From NCBI RefSeq assembly GCF_012927165.1, contig NZ_JABBGA010000012.1, positions 79,435-143,434 of the forward strand: DNA of 64,000 bases, given 5' to 3'. Source of the stretch: Zoogloea dura (GTDB lineage: Bacteria; Pseudomonadota; Gammaproteobacteria; Burkholderiales; Rhodocyclaceae). A model generated the notes under the pieces. It had not been told where the DNA came from and did no database searches. It saw only the letters and a list, made by a program, of their open reading frames with translations. Position 1 is the stretch's first letter; the number at the start of each line of letters is the position of its first letter. Position numbers and translations under genes: made by a program. Of this stretch, positions 1 through 10,668 are shown in pieces.

Positions 1-1
1 G

Positions 2-733
2 CGCCGCTGCGATGCCGTGTGGCAGGACGTGGATCTGATCCTCACCCCCACCGCCGGTCACCACCCCACCATTGCCGCGGTGGAGGCCGACCCGATCCGC
101 ATCAACACGGAGCTGGGCTACTACACCAACTTCATGAACCTGCTGGATTACTCGGCGGTGGCCGTACCGGCCGCCATCCGCGCGGACGGCCTGCCCTTCG
201 GCATCACCCTGTTCGCCCCGGCCCACCAGGACATTCCGCTGCTCGAGCTGTCCGCCCGCTGGCAGGCCGACACCCGGCTCTCCCCGGGCGCCACCGGCCA
301 GGTCCTGCCTGATGTTCCGTTCATTCCCGAGCCCGCCGCCAGCGGCATGGTCCGGGTGGCGGTGTGCGGCGCCCATCTGTCCGGTCTGCCCCTCAACTGG
401 CAGCTCACCCAGCGGGGCGCCCGGCTGATCGGGGCCGTACGCTCGGCACCGGAATACCGCTTCTACGCCCTGGCCGGGGGCCCGCCCCTGCGGCCCGGCA
501 TGGTCCGCGTCGCGGAAGGCGGCGGCAGTGTGGACATGGAAGTCTGGGAATTGCCAGCCCGCCACTTCGGCAGCTTCGTGGCCGGCATTCCGGCGCCGCT
601 GGGCATCGGCAAGGTCAAGCTGGAAGACGGCAGCCAGGTGTGTGGCTTCATCTGCGAGAGCGGCGGGCTGGCCGGTGCCGAGGACATCACCCCCCTGGGC
701 AGTTGGCGTACCTGGCTGGCCAGACACGCCTGA
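2..733 (+). CDS. atzF: Allophanate hydrolase, C-terminal part (gene starts before the window)
   Basis: The frame is open from base 2 and ends at a TGA; about 244 residues of a roughly 600-residue protein are present. The first ~100 residues are the end of an amidase-signature domain (DLILTPTAGHHPT, then the NLLDYSAVAVPA motif). The remaining ~130 residues match the C-terminal domain that is typical of allophanate hydrolase (YALAGGPPLRPGMVRV, then FVAGIPAPLGIGKV). Allophanate hydrolase splits allophanate into ammonia and CO2 as the second step of ATP-dependent urea degradation after urea carboxylase. The catalytic Lys-Ser-Ser triad would lie upstream, outside the window, so activity cannot be judged. 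The family call rests on the two-domain arrangement; another amidase with the same tail is a less likely alternative. Confidence 0.85.
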   Translation, partial: RRCDAVWQDVDLILTPTAGHHPTIAAVEADPIRINTELGYYTNFMNLLDYSAVAVPAAIRADGLPFGITLFAPAHQDIPLLELSARWQADTRLSPGATGQVLPDVPFIPEPAASGMVRVAVCGAHLSGLPLNWQLTQRGARLIGAVRSAPEYRFYALAGGPPLRPGMVRVAEGGGSVDMEVWELPARHFGSFVAGIPAPLGIGKVKLEDGSQVCGFICESGGLAGAEDITPLGSWRTWLARHA

Positions 734-786
734 AAAACCCTCGCTTGATTCAATTTAAATATCCTTTAAGCATTCCTTAAGCTTCA

Positions 787-821
787 GGCGGGACGATCAG
801 GGATCACCCGAACGTCCCGCC
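787..821. other. Perfect 9-bp stem-loop in the gap before the cytochrome peroxidase gene
   Basis: GGCGGGACG at 787-795 is the exact reverse complement of CGTCCCGCC at 813-821, with a 17-base loop. No T-run follows on either strand, so it is either a U-less transcription end for the allophanate hydrolase gene or a leader structure of the peroxidase transcript. Nothing else recognisable is in this 141-base gap. Confidence 0.4.
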
Positions 822-874
822 CCCGCCCCCGTCGGGTACGTGCCGGGTGCCCTTCCCCGTCATCAGGAGCACCC

Positions 875-1879
875 ATGTCCTTCAAGCTCAAGACCGTCAT
901 TCTCATCACCGCCTGTGCCTTCACCCCGGTAGCTGCCACCCTGGCGGCAGGCAACGGCGAACCGATACAACCCATCCCCGCCGTCCGGGTCAGCAACCCC
1001 GCAGCAGTGGAACTGGGCAAGATGCTGTTCTTCGATCCCCGCCTGTCGAAGTCCGGCTTCATCTCCTGCAATTCCTGCCACAACCTGTCGATGGGCGGCA
1101 GCGACAACCTGAAGTCATCCATCGGCCACGGCTGGCAGAAGGGCCCGATCAACGCCCCCACCGTGCTCAATGCGCGCTTCAACCTGGCCCAGTTCTGGGA
1201 CGGCCGCGCCGCCGACCTCAAAGCCCAGGCCGGTGGCCCCATCGCCAACCCGGGCGAGATGGCCTACAGCCATGAACTGGCGGTCAATACCGTGAAGACC
1301 ATCCCGGGTTACCGCAGCGCCTTCCGCAAGGCCTTCGGCAGCGACGAGGTGAACATCGACCGCCTGACCCAGGCCATCGCCAGCTTCGAGGAAACCCTGG
1401 TAACGCCCGACTCCCGTTTCGACCGCTGGCTGAAGGGTGACAAGAAGGCCCTGAGCAGCGAGGAGCTGGCCGGCTACATGCTGTTCAAGGACAGCGGCTG
1501 CGTGGCCTGCCACAACGGTCCGGCGGTGGGCGGCAACTCCTACCAGAGGATGGGCGTGGTGGAGGCCTACAAGGCCAGCAGCCCCGCCGAAGGCCGCGTC
1601 GCCGTCACCGGCAAGGACGCGGACCGCTTCAACTTCAAGGTGCCCACCCTGCGCAACGTGGAGCTGACCTACCCCTACTTCCACGACGGCGCCGCCAACA
1701 CCCTGACGGAGGCCGTGGACACCATGGGCCGGGTGCAGCTTGGCCGCAAGTTCAGCGCCGACGAGAACGCCCGCATCGTGGCCTTCCTGAAGACCCTCAC
1801 CGGCAAGCAACCCAGCTTCGCGATGCCCACCCTGCCGCCCTCGGCAGACGCCACGCCGCGTCCGCAGCCTTTCAACTGA
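875..1879 (+). CDS. Di-heme cytochrome c peroxidase (periplasmic, CcpA/MauG family)
   Basis: The 334-residue protein begins with a signal peptide (about residues 1-25, ending ATLAAG). Two c-type heme attachment motifs are visible: CNSCH at residues 65-69 and CVACH at 209-213, as expected for the two-domain bacterial cytochrome c peroxidase family. These periplasmic enzymes reduce H2O2 to water with electrons from small cytochromes c. The domain around the first heme (FFDPRLSKSGFISCNSCH) and the PTLRNVELTYPYFHDG region near the C-terminus are family signatures. The ATG is preceded by AGGAG at a good distance. It stands alone between the allophanate hydrolase gene and a convergent ferredoxin gene. 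A MauG-like maturation role cannot be excluded, but the length fits a peroxidase. Confidence 0.88.
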   Translation: MSFKLKTVILITACAFTPVAATLAAGNGEPIQPIPAVRVSNPAAVELGKMLFFDPRLSKSGFISCNSCHNLSMGGSDNLKSSIGHGWQKGPINAPTVLNARFNLAQFWDGRAADLKAQAGGPIANPGEMAYSHELAVNTVKTIPGYRSAFRKAFGSDEVNIDRLTQAIASFEETLVTPDSRFDRWLKGDKKALSSEELAGYMLFKDSGCVACHNGPAVGGNSYQRMGVVEAYKASSPAEGRVAVTGKDADRFNFKVPTLRNVELTYPYFHDGAANTLTEAVDTMGRVQLGRKFSADENARIVAFLKTLTGKQPSFAMPTLPPSADATPRPQPFN

Positions 1880-1892
1880 GCGTCCTTACCGA

Positions 1893-1927
1893 CAAAAAAA
1901 TACGGCCGTCACGCATGTGACGGCCGT
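1893..1927 (-). terminator. Intrinsic terminator of the ferredoxin gene
   Basis: An 11-bp perfect stem (1902-1912 with 1917-1927, loop GCAT) is followed on the minus strand by a run of T (A-run at 1893-1900 on the plus strand). On the plus strand the 3' side is A-rich instead, so it ends leftward transcription. It lies about 120 bases past the ferredoxin stop. Confidence 0.75.
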
Positions 1928-2046
1928 TAAAAAACCGGAGCAACCCCGCCGGGAGAGGGAGGAAACGGGGGGGTTGGAAGCTCCAGGTTGCGGACGGATA
2001 TTCGGTTGATCGGCCCCACTCCACGCGGGGTCGGCGGGCCAGACGA

Positions 2047-2406
2047 TCAGGCTGGTCTGGCTTCGGTTATGTCGGTGGTGGCCGGCCGGGGCGGGCAGTT
2101 TCGCTCTATGGCCTTGCACATCTTGCCCACCACGGTGAGGCTCATCTCGCCACGGGGATAGACCCGGCAGGCCAGGACCACACCCTGGGCTTCCTCCTCG
2201 GCGCTGATGCAGGCGCGGCTCATCTTGCGGGCCTCGAAGGGGCCTGCATCGATATGTACCTTGCACACTCCGCAACCGCCACCGCGGCAGCCCACCGGAA
2301 TGCCCTTGCGGCCAAGCTGCTCCATGCCGTGGAGCAGGCTCAGGTCCGACGCGCAGGAATAGTCTTCCCCGCTGTTCTCGATATGGATCCGGTACTTCTC
2401 GCCCAC
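2047..2406 (-). CDS. Plant-type [2Fe-2S] ferredoxin, lone, divergent from a phenol-type activator
   Basis: This 119-residue protein carries the plant-type cluster motif C-x4-C-x2-C-x31-C at Cys40, Cys45, Cys48 and Cys80 (core GCRGGGCGVC). The start is taken as the GTG at 2406 because GGAGGA lies six bases upstream; longer in-frame extensions upstream have no such site. It resembles the small chloroplast-type ferredoxins (DmpQ/XylT class) encoded in phenol and catechol meta-cleavage operons, where they re-reduce the iron of catechol 2,3-dioxygenase. That role is inferred from size, cluster type and the neighbouring DmpR-like regulator. No oxygenase or meta-cleavage gene follows: a terminator ends the transcript. 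The product could equally serve an oxygenase encoded elsewhere. Confidence 0.8.
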   Translation of the reverse strand: MGEKYRIHIENSGEDYSCASDLSLLHGMEQLGRKGIPVGCRGGGCGVCKVHIDAGPFEARKMSRACISAEEEAQGVVLACRVYPRGEMSLTVVGKMCKAIERNCPPRPATTDITEARPA

Positions 2407-2444
2407 GCTCTCTCCTCCTTGGTCGCTGTTCCGGACCGCGGTCG

Positions 2445-2464
2445 CTGCATGGCGATTTCCTGTC
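2445..2464 (-). promoter_or_regulatory. Candidate sigma54 (-24/-12) promoter for the ferredoxin gene
   Basis: On the minus strand the sequence acaGGaaatcgccatGCag has GG and GC separated by exactly ten bases, the spacing sigma54 requires, and would start transcription about 30 bases before the GTG. The match outside the GG/GC pair is modest. It is supported mainly by the neighbouring sigma54 activator gene. Confidence 0.3.
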
Positions 2465-2673
2465 GGTCCGACTCGTCTGTTTTCTCGAGATTTTGTATTA
2501 TTATCGCTAATGGCAGCATTATGCAAGCTTATGGGAAAACTTCAAGCGAGCATGCCGCCGATCAGCCCCCCTGACAGCCCTGCATGGTATAAGGCGATGC
2601 CCCACTCCGCCGCGGCCCTCCGGGCCGTTCAGACCATCTACTATCGAGCGACCGGGGCAACGGAGGAGAAGAC

Positions 2674-4336
<1,663 letters not shown>

Positions 4337-4362
<26 letters not shown>

Positions 4363-6753
4363 TCGCACCGGTGGGCAGCGCAGCCGCCCACCGCGCCTCG
4401 ACCCTTTCGGCAGGCTCGGGACGACCGAACAGGTAGCCCTGCAGGAATTCGCAACCGGCCTCCCGCAGCAGTCCGGCCTGGACCTCGGTTTCCACCCCTT
4501 CCGCGACGACCCTCAGGTCGAGGGTGCGGGCCAGCACCAGCACCGTACGGATGATCGCCATGCCATGCTCGTCCAGCTCGGCCTCCTGCACGAAGCTGCG
4601 ATCGATCTTCAACACATCGATGGGCAAGCGGCGCAGATAGGCCAGGCTGGAATAGCCCGTCCCGAAGTCGTCGATGGCCACCGTCACGCCCAGCGCCTTG
4701 ACCGCCTGCAAGGCCCGCGCGGCCTCGTCCGGCTGGTTCATCAGGACGCTCTCGGTAAGTTCGATCTCGATCAGCTCCGGCGGAATGCCGGCCTCCACGC
4801 AGGCCTGCCGGATCTCCCCGGCCAGGTCGCCCTCGACCAGCTGACGCGCCGACACGTTCACCGCCACACGTTGCCAGCCGTAGCCCGCCACCTGCCAGGC
4901 CGCGATCTGGCGGGCCGCCTCGGCGAGGCTCCAGCGCCCGAGCTGGCCGATCAGGCCGCTCTCTTCCGCCACCGGGATGAAGCTGGCCGGCGAAACATGC
5001 CCGCGCTGCGGGTTGAACCAGCGCATCAACGCCTCGTAACCCACCACCTCACCGGACAGGGCCGCCGTCTTGGGCTGGTAGTGGAGGCTCAGCTCGCCCT
5101 GGCGCAGTGCCTGGCGCAGGGCGGTTTCCAGCTCCAGGCGGATCACCGCCGACTGAGACATTCCGGCTTCGAAGAAGCGGTACATCCCCCGCCCGCCGGC
5201 CTTGGCCGCATACATGGCAAGGTCGGCATTGCGCATCAGGGTAGCCGGATCCTGGCCGTCGCGGGGATAGATGGCCACCCCCAGCGAGGTCCCCACGTTG
5301 AGCCGATGGGACAGCACCGTCACCGGCTGGCTGATGCTCTCGATCAGCTTGCCCATCAGCGCCTCGTAATGCCCTTGGTCACGCAGGCCGCGGACCAGCA
5401 CCACGAATTCGTCGCCACCGAGCCGGGCCACCGTGTCGCACTGGCGCAGCTGGCCCTTGATGCGCGCGGCAACCTCCTTGAGCAGCAGATCACCCACGTC
5501 ATGGCCAAGACCATCGTTGATGGCCTTGAACTGGTCCAGATCGAGAAACATCAGGCCGAGCTGCTGGCGCTCCCGCCGGGCCGTTTCGATCCCGTGGCGC
5601 AGGCGATCTTCCAGCAGGAAGCGGTTGGGCAGGCCGGTGAGCGCGTCGTGGAAGGCCAGGAAGCGGATCCGCTCGTCCTTCTCGTGGGACTCGGTGATGT
5701 CGTTGATCACGAACACATAGTGGCTGACCCGGCCGTCCGCTCCGGGCACCGCGTCGATCGAGCGGCGCTCCAGGAAGAGGCCGCCATCGGCCCGGCGGCT
5801 CCACACCTCCCCGTCCCATCGCCCGGCATCCCGCGCAGAGGCCCACATGAGTTGATAGAACTCCGGCTCGTGCCGGTCGGACTCGAGCTGGCTGGCTGGC
5901 CCAGCATCTGCTCCGCCGCGTATCCGGTGATCTCGCTGAAGGCCGGATTGACCTCCACTACCCGCCCCTCCGCATCCGTCACCATCAAGCCTGCTGCGAT
6001 ATGCTCGATCGCCACGGAGGCGAGGCGGATGCGCTCGGTGCGCTCCGCCACCAGCCGCTCTAGGCCGAGGTTCTGGGCCCGCATCGCGTCCCGGGTGGCG
6101 ACCAGGTCCCGGTTCAGGTCCTCCACCAGCTTCTGCTGCTGGCGGGCCTCGTCGAGCAGGCTCAGGTTGTCGAACAGGCGGGTCTGGGCGGTCACCAGGC
6201 TGTCCCTGGCGCGGGAATGGGAGAACAGCATGATGGCCAAGTAGGCCAGGCCCAGCAGGCTGAGCATGAGCCCGTGCGAATGCGATCCAAACAGCAGGAT
6301 GACACTCGACAGCAACTGGCAGGCAATGTAGAAACGGGCCGGCCACTTGAACGCCGCAAGCATCGACGCCGCCCCGCTCGCCAGCCCCGCCTGCACCATC
6401 AGCAGTACCAGCATCTCGTCGGCGTCCGCGGTCGGCAGCAACTGCCAGGGCAGCATGAACCACAGGACCGCCATGAGCATCATCGGCAGGCTGTACAGCC
6501 GCTCGGCGAACACCACCGAACGCCCTTCCCGCAGGCGCGGTGCATTCCAGATGGTCCACATCCGGAACACGGTGATCGTCAACATGGCCGCCAGCCAGCG
6601 TGGATCGATATGGCTGCCAGCGACAATGCTGTGAAACCAGGTCACCCCCAGCACACCGACCGCATTCAGCAGGACACCCCCGCGCCCCTGGTCAAAGGCG
6701 TGGTCAATGAGCGCGCGGCGCAAGGCCAGGTCGCGGGTGGAAGAACTCTCCAT
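4337..6753 (-). pseudogene. Membrane PAS-GGDEF-EAL cyclic-di-GMP protein, interrupted by a frameshift
   Basis: Two minus-strand frames together make one protein. The first (from the ATG at 6753) encodes about six hydrophobic segments, a coiled coil and the beginning of a PAS domain. The second encodes the rest of the PAS domain, a GGDEF domain (RxxD inhibitory site RQCD five residues before GGDEF) and an EAL domain with YEALMRW, ELTES and DDFGTGYSS. The switch falls at 5887-5900 in a GCTG tandem repeat; adding one more 4-bp unit gives a continuous 806-residue frame reading through LGQPASQLESDRHEPEF, which is what a PAS domain looks like there. Diguanylate cyclase and phosphodiesterase motifs are intact, so a repaired gene should be active in at least one direction. 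It could be a real mutation, a phase-variable switch or a sequencing error. Its end overlaps the activator gene. Confidence 0.85.
5887..5900. repeat. GCTG tetranucleotide repeat (3.5 copies) at the frameshift
   Basis: Three full GCTG units plus GC sit exactly where the reading frame of the PAS-GGDEF-EAL gene breaks. One unit more or less changes the frame, so slipped-strand loss of one copy explains the disruption. Confidence 0.75.
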
Positions 6754-6998
6754 GGGGTGAAAACCGGTGAGCGGAATCGGTGATGCGTGGGGGGGAGGCT
6801 CGGAAAAGCGCTTGCCGCCTTGCGCTTCGCCACAAGCGGTGAATTTTCATTACTGCTTGGATCATAATTGGGAGCCGCAGGCCAGGCAATCGCGGCCATC
6901 GGGCTGCGCGGGAGTGCATATGCGTTCCTTTGCTCCAGGGCAGAGACGCTTTCAGTATCGTTGGGCATCATTCAGGAAACCGGACAGGAGAACGATCG
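6754..6998. other. Divergent intergenic region (GGDEF-EAL gene / CoA-transferase)
   Basis: These 245 bases separate two divergently transcribed genes and must carry both promoters. An AT-rich patch (about 6838-6872) is the only part that looks promoter-like. I could not place a convincing -35/-10 pair or operator in either direction. Confidence 0.4.
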
Positions 6999-9002
6999 AT
7001 GAGCCAGAACCGCCAGCAACTCGTCCGCCCCCAGGGCCGCAATACAGGCAAGGTCGTCAGTGCCGCAGACGCCGTGAAACTGATCCGCTCGGGAGACACG
7101 GTGGCCACCACCGGCTTCGTTGGCATCGGCTTCCCCGAGAACATCGCCATCGCTCTCGAACAGCGTTTCCTGGAAACCCGCGAGCAGGACCCGGAAGGCC
7201 GCGGCAAGCCCGAAGGCCTGACCCTCGTCTATGGCGCCGGCCAGGGCGACGGCAAGGACCGGGGGCTCAATCACCTGGGCCACGAGGGCCTGGTCAGACG
7301 GGTCATCGGCGGCCACTGGGGCCTGGTGCCGCGCCTGCAGGAGCTGGCCGTGTCCAACCGCATCGAGGGCTACAACCTACCCCAGGGCGTGATCACCCAC
7401 CTGTACCGGGACATCGCCGCCGGCAAGCCGGGCACCCTGACCCGGGTCGGCCTCGGCACCTTCGTTGACCCCCGCCACGGCGGCGGCAAGGTCAACAGCC
7501 GCACCACCGCCGACCTGGTCCGGGTGATGGAGATCGACGGTGAGGAATACCTGTTCTACAAGGCCTTCCCGATCAGTGTCGGAATCATCCGCGGCACCAC
7601 CGCCGACCAGGACGGCAACATCACGATGGAGAAGGAAGCCCTGACCCTGGAAGCCCAGGCCATCGCCATGGCGGCCCGCAACAGTGGCGGCATCGTCATC
7701 GCCCAGGTCGAGCGCATCGCCGAATCCGGCTCCCTGAACCCCCGGCAGGTCAAGATCCCCGGCATTCTGGTGGACTGCGTCGTGGTGGCCGAGCGGCCCG
7801 AATGGCACATGCAGACCTTCCTGGAGCAGTACAACCCGGCCTTCTCCGGTGAGATCCGGGTGCCGGTCACCTCCATCGAACCGATGGAGATGAGCGAGCG
7901 CAAGATCATCGCCCGCCGCGCAGCCATGGAGCTGACGCCCAACGCCGTGGTCAACCTCGGTATCGGGATGCCCGAGGGCGTGGCCGCCGTCGCTGCCGAG
8001 GAGCGGGTCATCGATCTCCTGACCCTGACCGCCGAGCCCGGCGTGATCGGCGGCATCCCGCAAGGCGGGCTGAATTTCGGCGCAGCCATCAACACCGCGG
8101 CCATCGTGGACCAGCCCAGTCAGTTCGACTTCTACGACGGAGGCGGGCTCGACATCGCCTTCCTGGGCCTGGCCCAGGCCGACGAACAGGGCAACCTCAA
8201 CGTTTCCAAGTTCGGGCCCAAGCTCACCGGCGCCGGCGGCTTCATCAACATCAGCCAGAACGCCAAGAAGGTCGTCTTCGTGGGCACCTTCACCGCTGGC
8301 GGGCTGGAGATCGGCCTGGAAGACGGCCACTTGAAGATCCTGGTGGAAGGCAAGGCCGTCAAGTTCGTCAAGGAAGTGGAGCACCGCACCTTCAGCGGCC
8401 AGGAGGCCTTGCGCCGCCGCCAGCCGGTGCTCTATGTCACCGAACGCTGCGTCTTCGAGCTGACCCCCGGCGGGGTCGAGCTGATTGAGGTGGCGCCTGG
8501 CATCGACATCGAGCAAGACATCCTGGCCCACATGGAATTCAGACCGCTGATCCGTGCCACGCCGCGCCTGATGGACCCGCGCATCTTCGGCGGCGAGCCG
8601 ATGGGACTGCGCAACAGCATTGTCGCCACACCGCTCGAATCCCGATTCCATTTCGATATGGAACAGAACATTTTCTTCATCGACTTCGAGAACATGCGGC
8701 TGCGCAGCATGGAGGACATCGAGCGCATCCGCAGCCTCATCGAACAACTGCTGGCCCCCCTTGGACGCAAGGTGCCGGCAGTGGTCAACTACCACGGCTT
8801 CGACATCCAGGACGATCTGATCGACCCTTACGCGAACATGATCAAGGGTCTGATGGAGCAGTACTACAGCCACGTCACCCGCTATGCCACCAACACCTTC
8901 CTGCGTGCCCGGCTCGGCGAGGCCCTGGTCGCCCGGCACCTCTCACCGAGCCTTTTCGACTCGGCAGAGGAGGCGCGTGCCGGCCTGGGAAAGGCCCAGT
9001 AA
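6999..9002 (+). CDS. Acyl-CoA:acetate/3-ketoacid CoA-transferase (family I, with C-terminal extension)
   Basis: The 667-residue protein fuses the alpha- and beta-type halves of family I CoA-transferases. The first half contains the glycine-rich CoA-binding region ([16 protein letters not shown]), and the second half carries the probable catalytic glutamate, Glu346, in TAEPGVIGG. Family members of the propionate CoA-transferase/YdiF type have about 530 residues; here about 130 extra residues follow (from about 535), not resembling a domain I know. The reaction would move CoA from an acyl-CoA to a free acid through a glutamyl-CoA intermediate. The start ATG has AGGAG upstream; an in-frame ATG at 6930 lacks one. 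The next gene is a phasin, so a link with polyhydroxyalkanoate or short-chain acid metabolism is possible but not shown. Confidence 0.8.
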   Translation: MSQNRQQLVRPQGRNTGKVVSAADAVKLIRSGDTVATTGFVGIGFPENIAIALEQRFLETREQDPEGRGKPEGLTLVYGAGQGDGKDRGLNHLGHEGLVRRVIGGHWGLVPRLQELAVSNRIEGYNLPQGVITHLYRDIAAGKPGTLTRVGLGTFVDPRHGGGKVNSRTTADLVRVMEIDGEEYLFYKAFPISVGIIRGTTADQDGNITMEKEALTLEAQAIAMAARNSGGIVIAQVERIAESGSLNPRQVKIPGILVDCVVVAERPEWHMQTFLEQYNPAFSGEIRVPVTSIEPMEMSERKIIARRAAMELTPNAVVNLGIGMPEGVAAVAAEERVIDLLTLTAEPGVIGGIPQGGLNFGAAINTAAIVDQPSQFDFYDGGGLDIAFLGLAQADEQGNLNVSKFGPKLTGAGGFINISQNAKKVVFVGTFTAGGLEIGLEDGHLKILVEGKAVKFVKEVEHRTFSGQEALRRRQPVLYVTERCVFELTPGGVELIEVAPGIDIEQDILAHMEFRPLIRATPRLMDPRIFGGEPMGLRNSIVATPLESRFHFDMEQNIFFIDFENMRLRSMEDIERIRSLIEQLLAPLGRKVPAVVNYHGFDIQDDLIDPYANMIKGLMEQYYSHVTRYATNTFLRARLGEALVARHLSPSLFDSAEEARAGLGKAQ

Positions 9003-9022
9003 GAGGTCTGCGTACAACACCT

Positions 9023-9038
9023 GTTGCTGCAGTGCAAC
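9023..9038. promoter_or_regulatory. TGC/GCA inverted repeat upstream of the phasin gene, possible PhaR site
   Basis: GTTGC and GCAAC flank TGCAGT in a 16-base element about 145 bases before the phasin start. PhaR repressors of phasin genes are known to bind TGC-rich inverted repeats. This assignment is by resemblance and position only. Confidence 0.3.
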
Positions 9039-9180
9039 ATAAATTCTTCGAAGTCTCGTTTTTTTGATCCACGCCCCTTGTCGGTGCATGGGCCTGTGAT
9101 ATTGTCGTTGGCAGGAGGCGACCAGAAGACATCGATCTGGGTCTCTGACTGTTCAACAAACATATACGTGGAGAAAAATT

Positions 9181-9684
9181 ATGGCGACCAAGCAAGAACA
9201 GCAATTCAACGAGATCCAGAAGAAAAACCTCGAAGCCGCCATGCGTCTGGCCCAGCTTTCCATCGAAAACTCCCAGCGCATCATGGAGCTGCAGGTTGGC
9301 ACCGCCAAGTCCCTGTTCGAAGAAGGCGTGGCCAATGCCAAGGCCCTGTCTTCCGTCAAGGACCCCGGTGAAGCCCTGAACCTGCGCACCTCCTACGCCC
9401 AGAGCACCACCGAGAAGATGCTGGCCTGTGCCCGCGAAATCGCCGAGATCACCTCCAAGACCCAGGCCGAAGTCGGCAAGATGGTCAGCGAGCAGCTGAC
9501 CGGCGGCGGCCAGGACATGTTCGAGTCCCTGCAGAAGATGTTCAAGGGCATGCCGATCGGCGACAACAACGCCCTGGGTTCGATCCAGAGCGCCATGGAC
9601 ACCGCCCGTGCCGCCTACGAGCAGATGACCAAGGCCTCCACCGAAGCCTTCCAGGCCTTCACCAAGATGACCCCGAAGAAGTAA
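9181..9684 (+). CDS. Phasin family protein (polyhydroxyalkanoate granule-associated)
   Basis: This 167-residue, highly charged, all-helical protein has the Phasin_2/TIGR01841 pattern: a helical N-terminus (NEIQKKNLEAAMRLAQLSIE), repeated alanine- and glutamine-rich amphipathic helices, and no membrane segment or signal peptide. Phasins coat intracellular polyhydroxyalkanoate granules and affect their size and number. The ATG is preceded by GGAG. A strong terminator follows immediately, so it is a single-gene transcript. No polymerase or depolymerase gene is nearby; only the preceding CoA-transferase might relate to the same metabolism. Confidence 0.88.
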   Translation: MATKQEQQFNEIQKKNLEAAMRLAQLSIENSQRIMELQVGTAKSLFEEGVANAKALSSVKDPGEALNLRTSYAQSTTEKMLACAREIAEITSKTQAEVGKMVSEQLTGGGQDMFESLQKMFKGMPIGDNNALGSIQSAMDTARAAYEQMTKASTEAFQAFTKMTPKK

Positions 9685-9707
9685 TCCGGCGCATCCTGCA
9701 GCACACC

Positions 9708-9736
9708 AACGGCACCTTCGGGTGCCGTTTGTTTTT
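9708..9736 (+). terminator. Terminator of the phasin gene
   Basis: A nine-pair stem with a TTCG tetraloop (9708-9716 with 9721-9729) is followed by TGTTTTTA. It is a classic intrinsic terminator 24 bases after the phasin stop. Confidence 0.9.
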
Positions 9737-9755
9737 ACAGCGTCCCCTGCCTGCC

Positions 9756-9789
9756 AAAAAAAACCCTCCGGCTCGACGCTCGGAGGGTT
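9756..9789 (-). terminator. Terminator of the pst operon
   Basis: On the minus strand a nine-pair stem (9781-9789 with 9762-9770) is followed by eight T. It lies 45 bases past the pstB stop and shows that no phoU is cotranscribed. Confidence 0.88.
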
Positions 9790-9834
9790 CGCAACGCAAC
9801 GCAATGCTTGCCGGGGCCTTCCCCGGCGGACACA

Positions 9835-10617
9835 TCAACCGAAACGGCCGGTGATGTAGTCCTCGGTTTCCTTCTTCTTGGGACGCAGGAAGACTTCATC
9901 GGTGATGCCGTACTCCACCACTTCGCCCAAGTACATGTAGGCGGTGTAATGGGACACGCGGGCTGCCTGCTGCATGTTGTGAGTCACGATCAGGATCGTC
10001 ACGCGGTCGCGCAGCTGGGTCACCAGCTCCTCGATGTTGGCGGTGGCGATCGGGTCGAGGGCCGAGGTCGGCTCGTCGAACAGCAGCAGCTCGGGGTCGG
10101 TGGCCAGGCAGCGGGCAATGCACAGCCGCTGCTGCTGACCGCCGGAGAGCGCGGTGGCCGGCTGGTTCAGGCGGTCCTTCACCTCGTTCCACAGGGAGGC
10201 GCCACGCAGCGCGTCCTCGATCTTGTCGTCCAGCATGGAGCGGCTCTTCTCGCCGCGCACGCGCAGGCCGTAGGCCACGTTCTCGTAGATCGACTTGGGG
10301 AAAGGGTTGGGCTTCTGGAAGACCATGCCGACCCGCATGCGCACCTCGATCGGATCGACACGGGTGTCGAGGATGTTGGTGTTGTCCGGGTTGAGGACGA
10401 TCTCGCCCTGGTAACGGTTGCCCGGGTAGAGATCGTGCATGCGGTTGAAGCTGCGCAGCAGGGTGGACTTGCCACAGCCGGACGGGCCGATCAGCGCAGT
10501 GACATGCTTTTCGATAACCGGAAGATTGATCGACTTAAGGGCATGGAAGCTGCCGTAGTAGAAATTGAAATCCCGGGTGAAAGCCTTGACGGGGAGATTC
10601 TGCTCGGTTGTGCTCAT
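9835..10617 (-). CDS. pstB: Phosphate ABC transporter ATP-binding protein PstB
   Basis: The 260-residue protein is the ATPase of the high-affinity phosphate importer. Walker [10 protein letters not shown] is at 44-52, the signature LSGGQ at 157-161 and Walker B with DE at 181-182, followed by the conserved VTHNMQQA segment. The length fits PstB (about 257-260). The ATG at 10617 is chosen over an upstream TTG because GAGAG is placed correctly before it. It is the last gene of pstS-pstC-pstA-pstB; a terminator follows, and the usual phoU partner is absent here. Confidence 0.96.
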   Translation of the reverse strand: MSTTEQNLPVKAFTRDFNFYYGSFHALKSINLPVIEKHVTALIGPSGCGKSTLLRSFNRMHDLYPGNRYQGEIVLNPDNTNILDTRVDPIEVRMRVGMVFQKPNPFPKSIYENVAYGLRVRGEKSRSMLDDKIEDALRGASLWNEVKDRLNQPATALSGGQQQRLCIARCLATDPELLLFDEPTSALDPIATANIEELVTQLRDRVTILIVTHNMQQAARVSHYTAYMYLGEVVEYGITDEVFLRPKKKETEDYITGRFG

Positions 10618-10668
10618 GGGTACTCTCGATAGCCTCAATGGAAGATATGGCGTAGCGTCAGGGCCGGC

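Noticed and set aside
1893..1935. Terminator for the cytochrome peroxidase gene
   Set aside because: On the plus strand the stem is followed by TAAAAAA, not T, so it only fits leftward transcription.
2584..2601. sigma54 promoter for the DmpR-like gene (TGG ... GCC on the plus strand)
   Set aside because: GG and GC are separated by 11 bases, one too many for sigma54. Regulators of this family are usually transcribed by sigma70.
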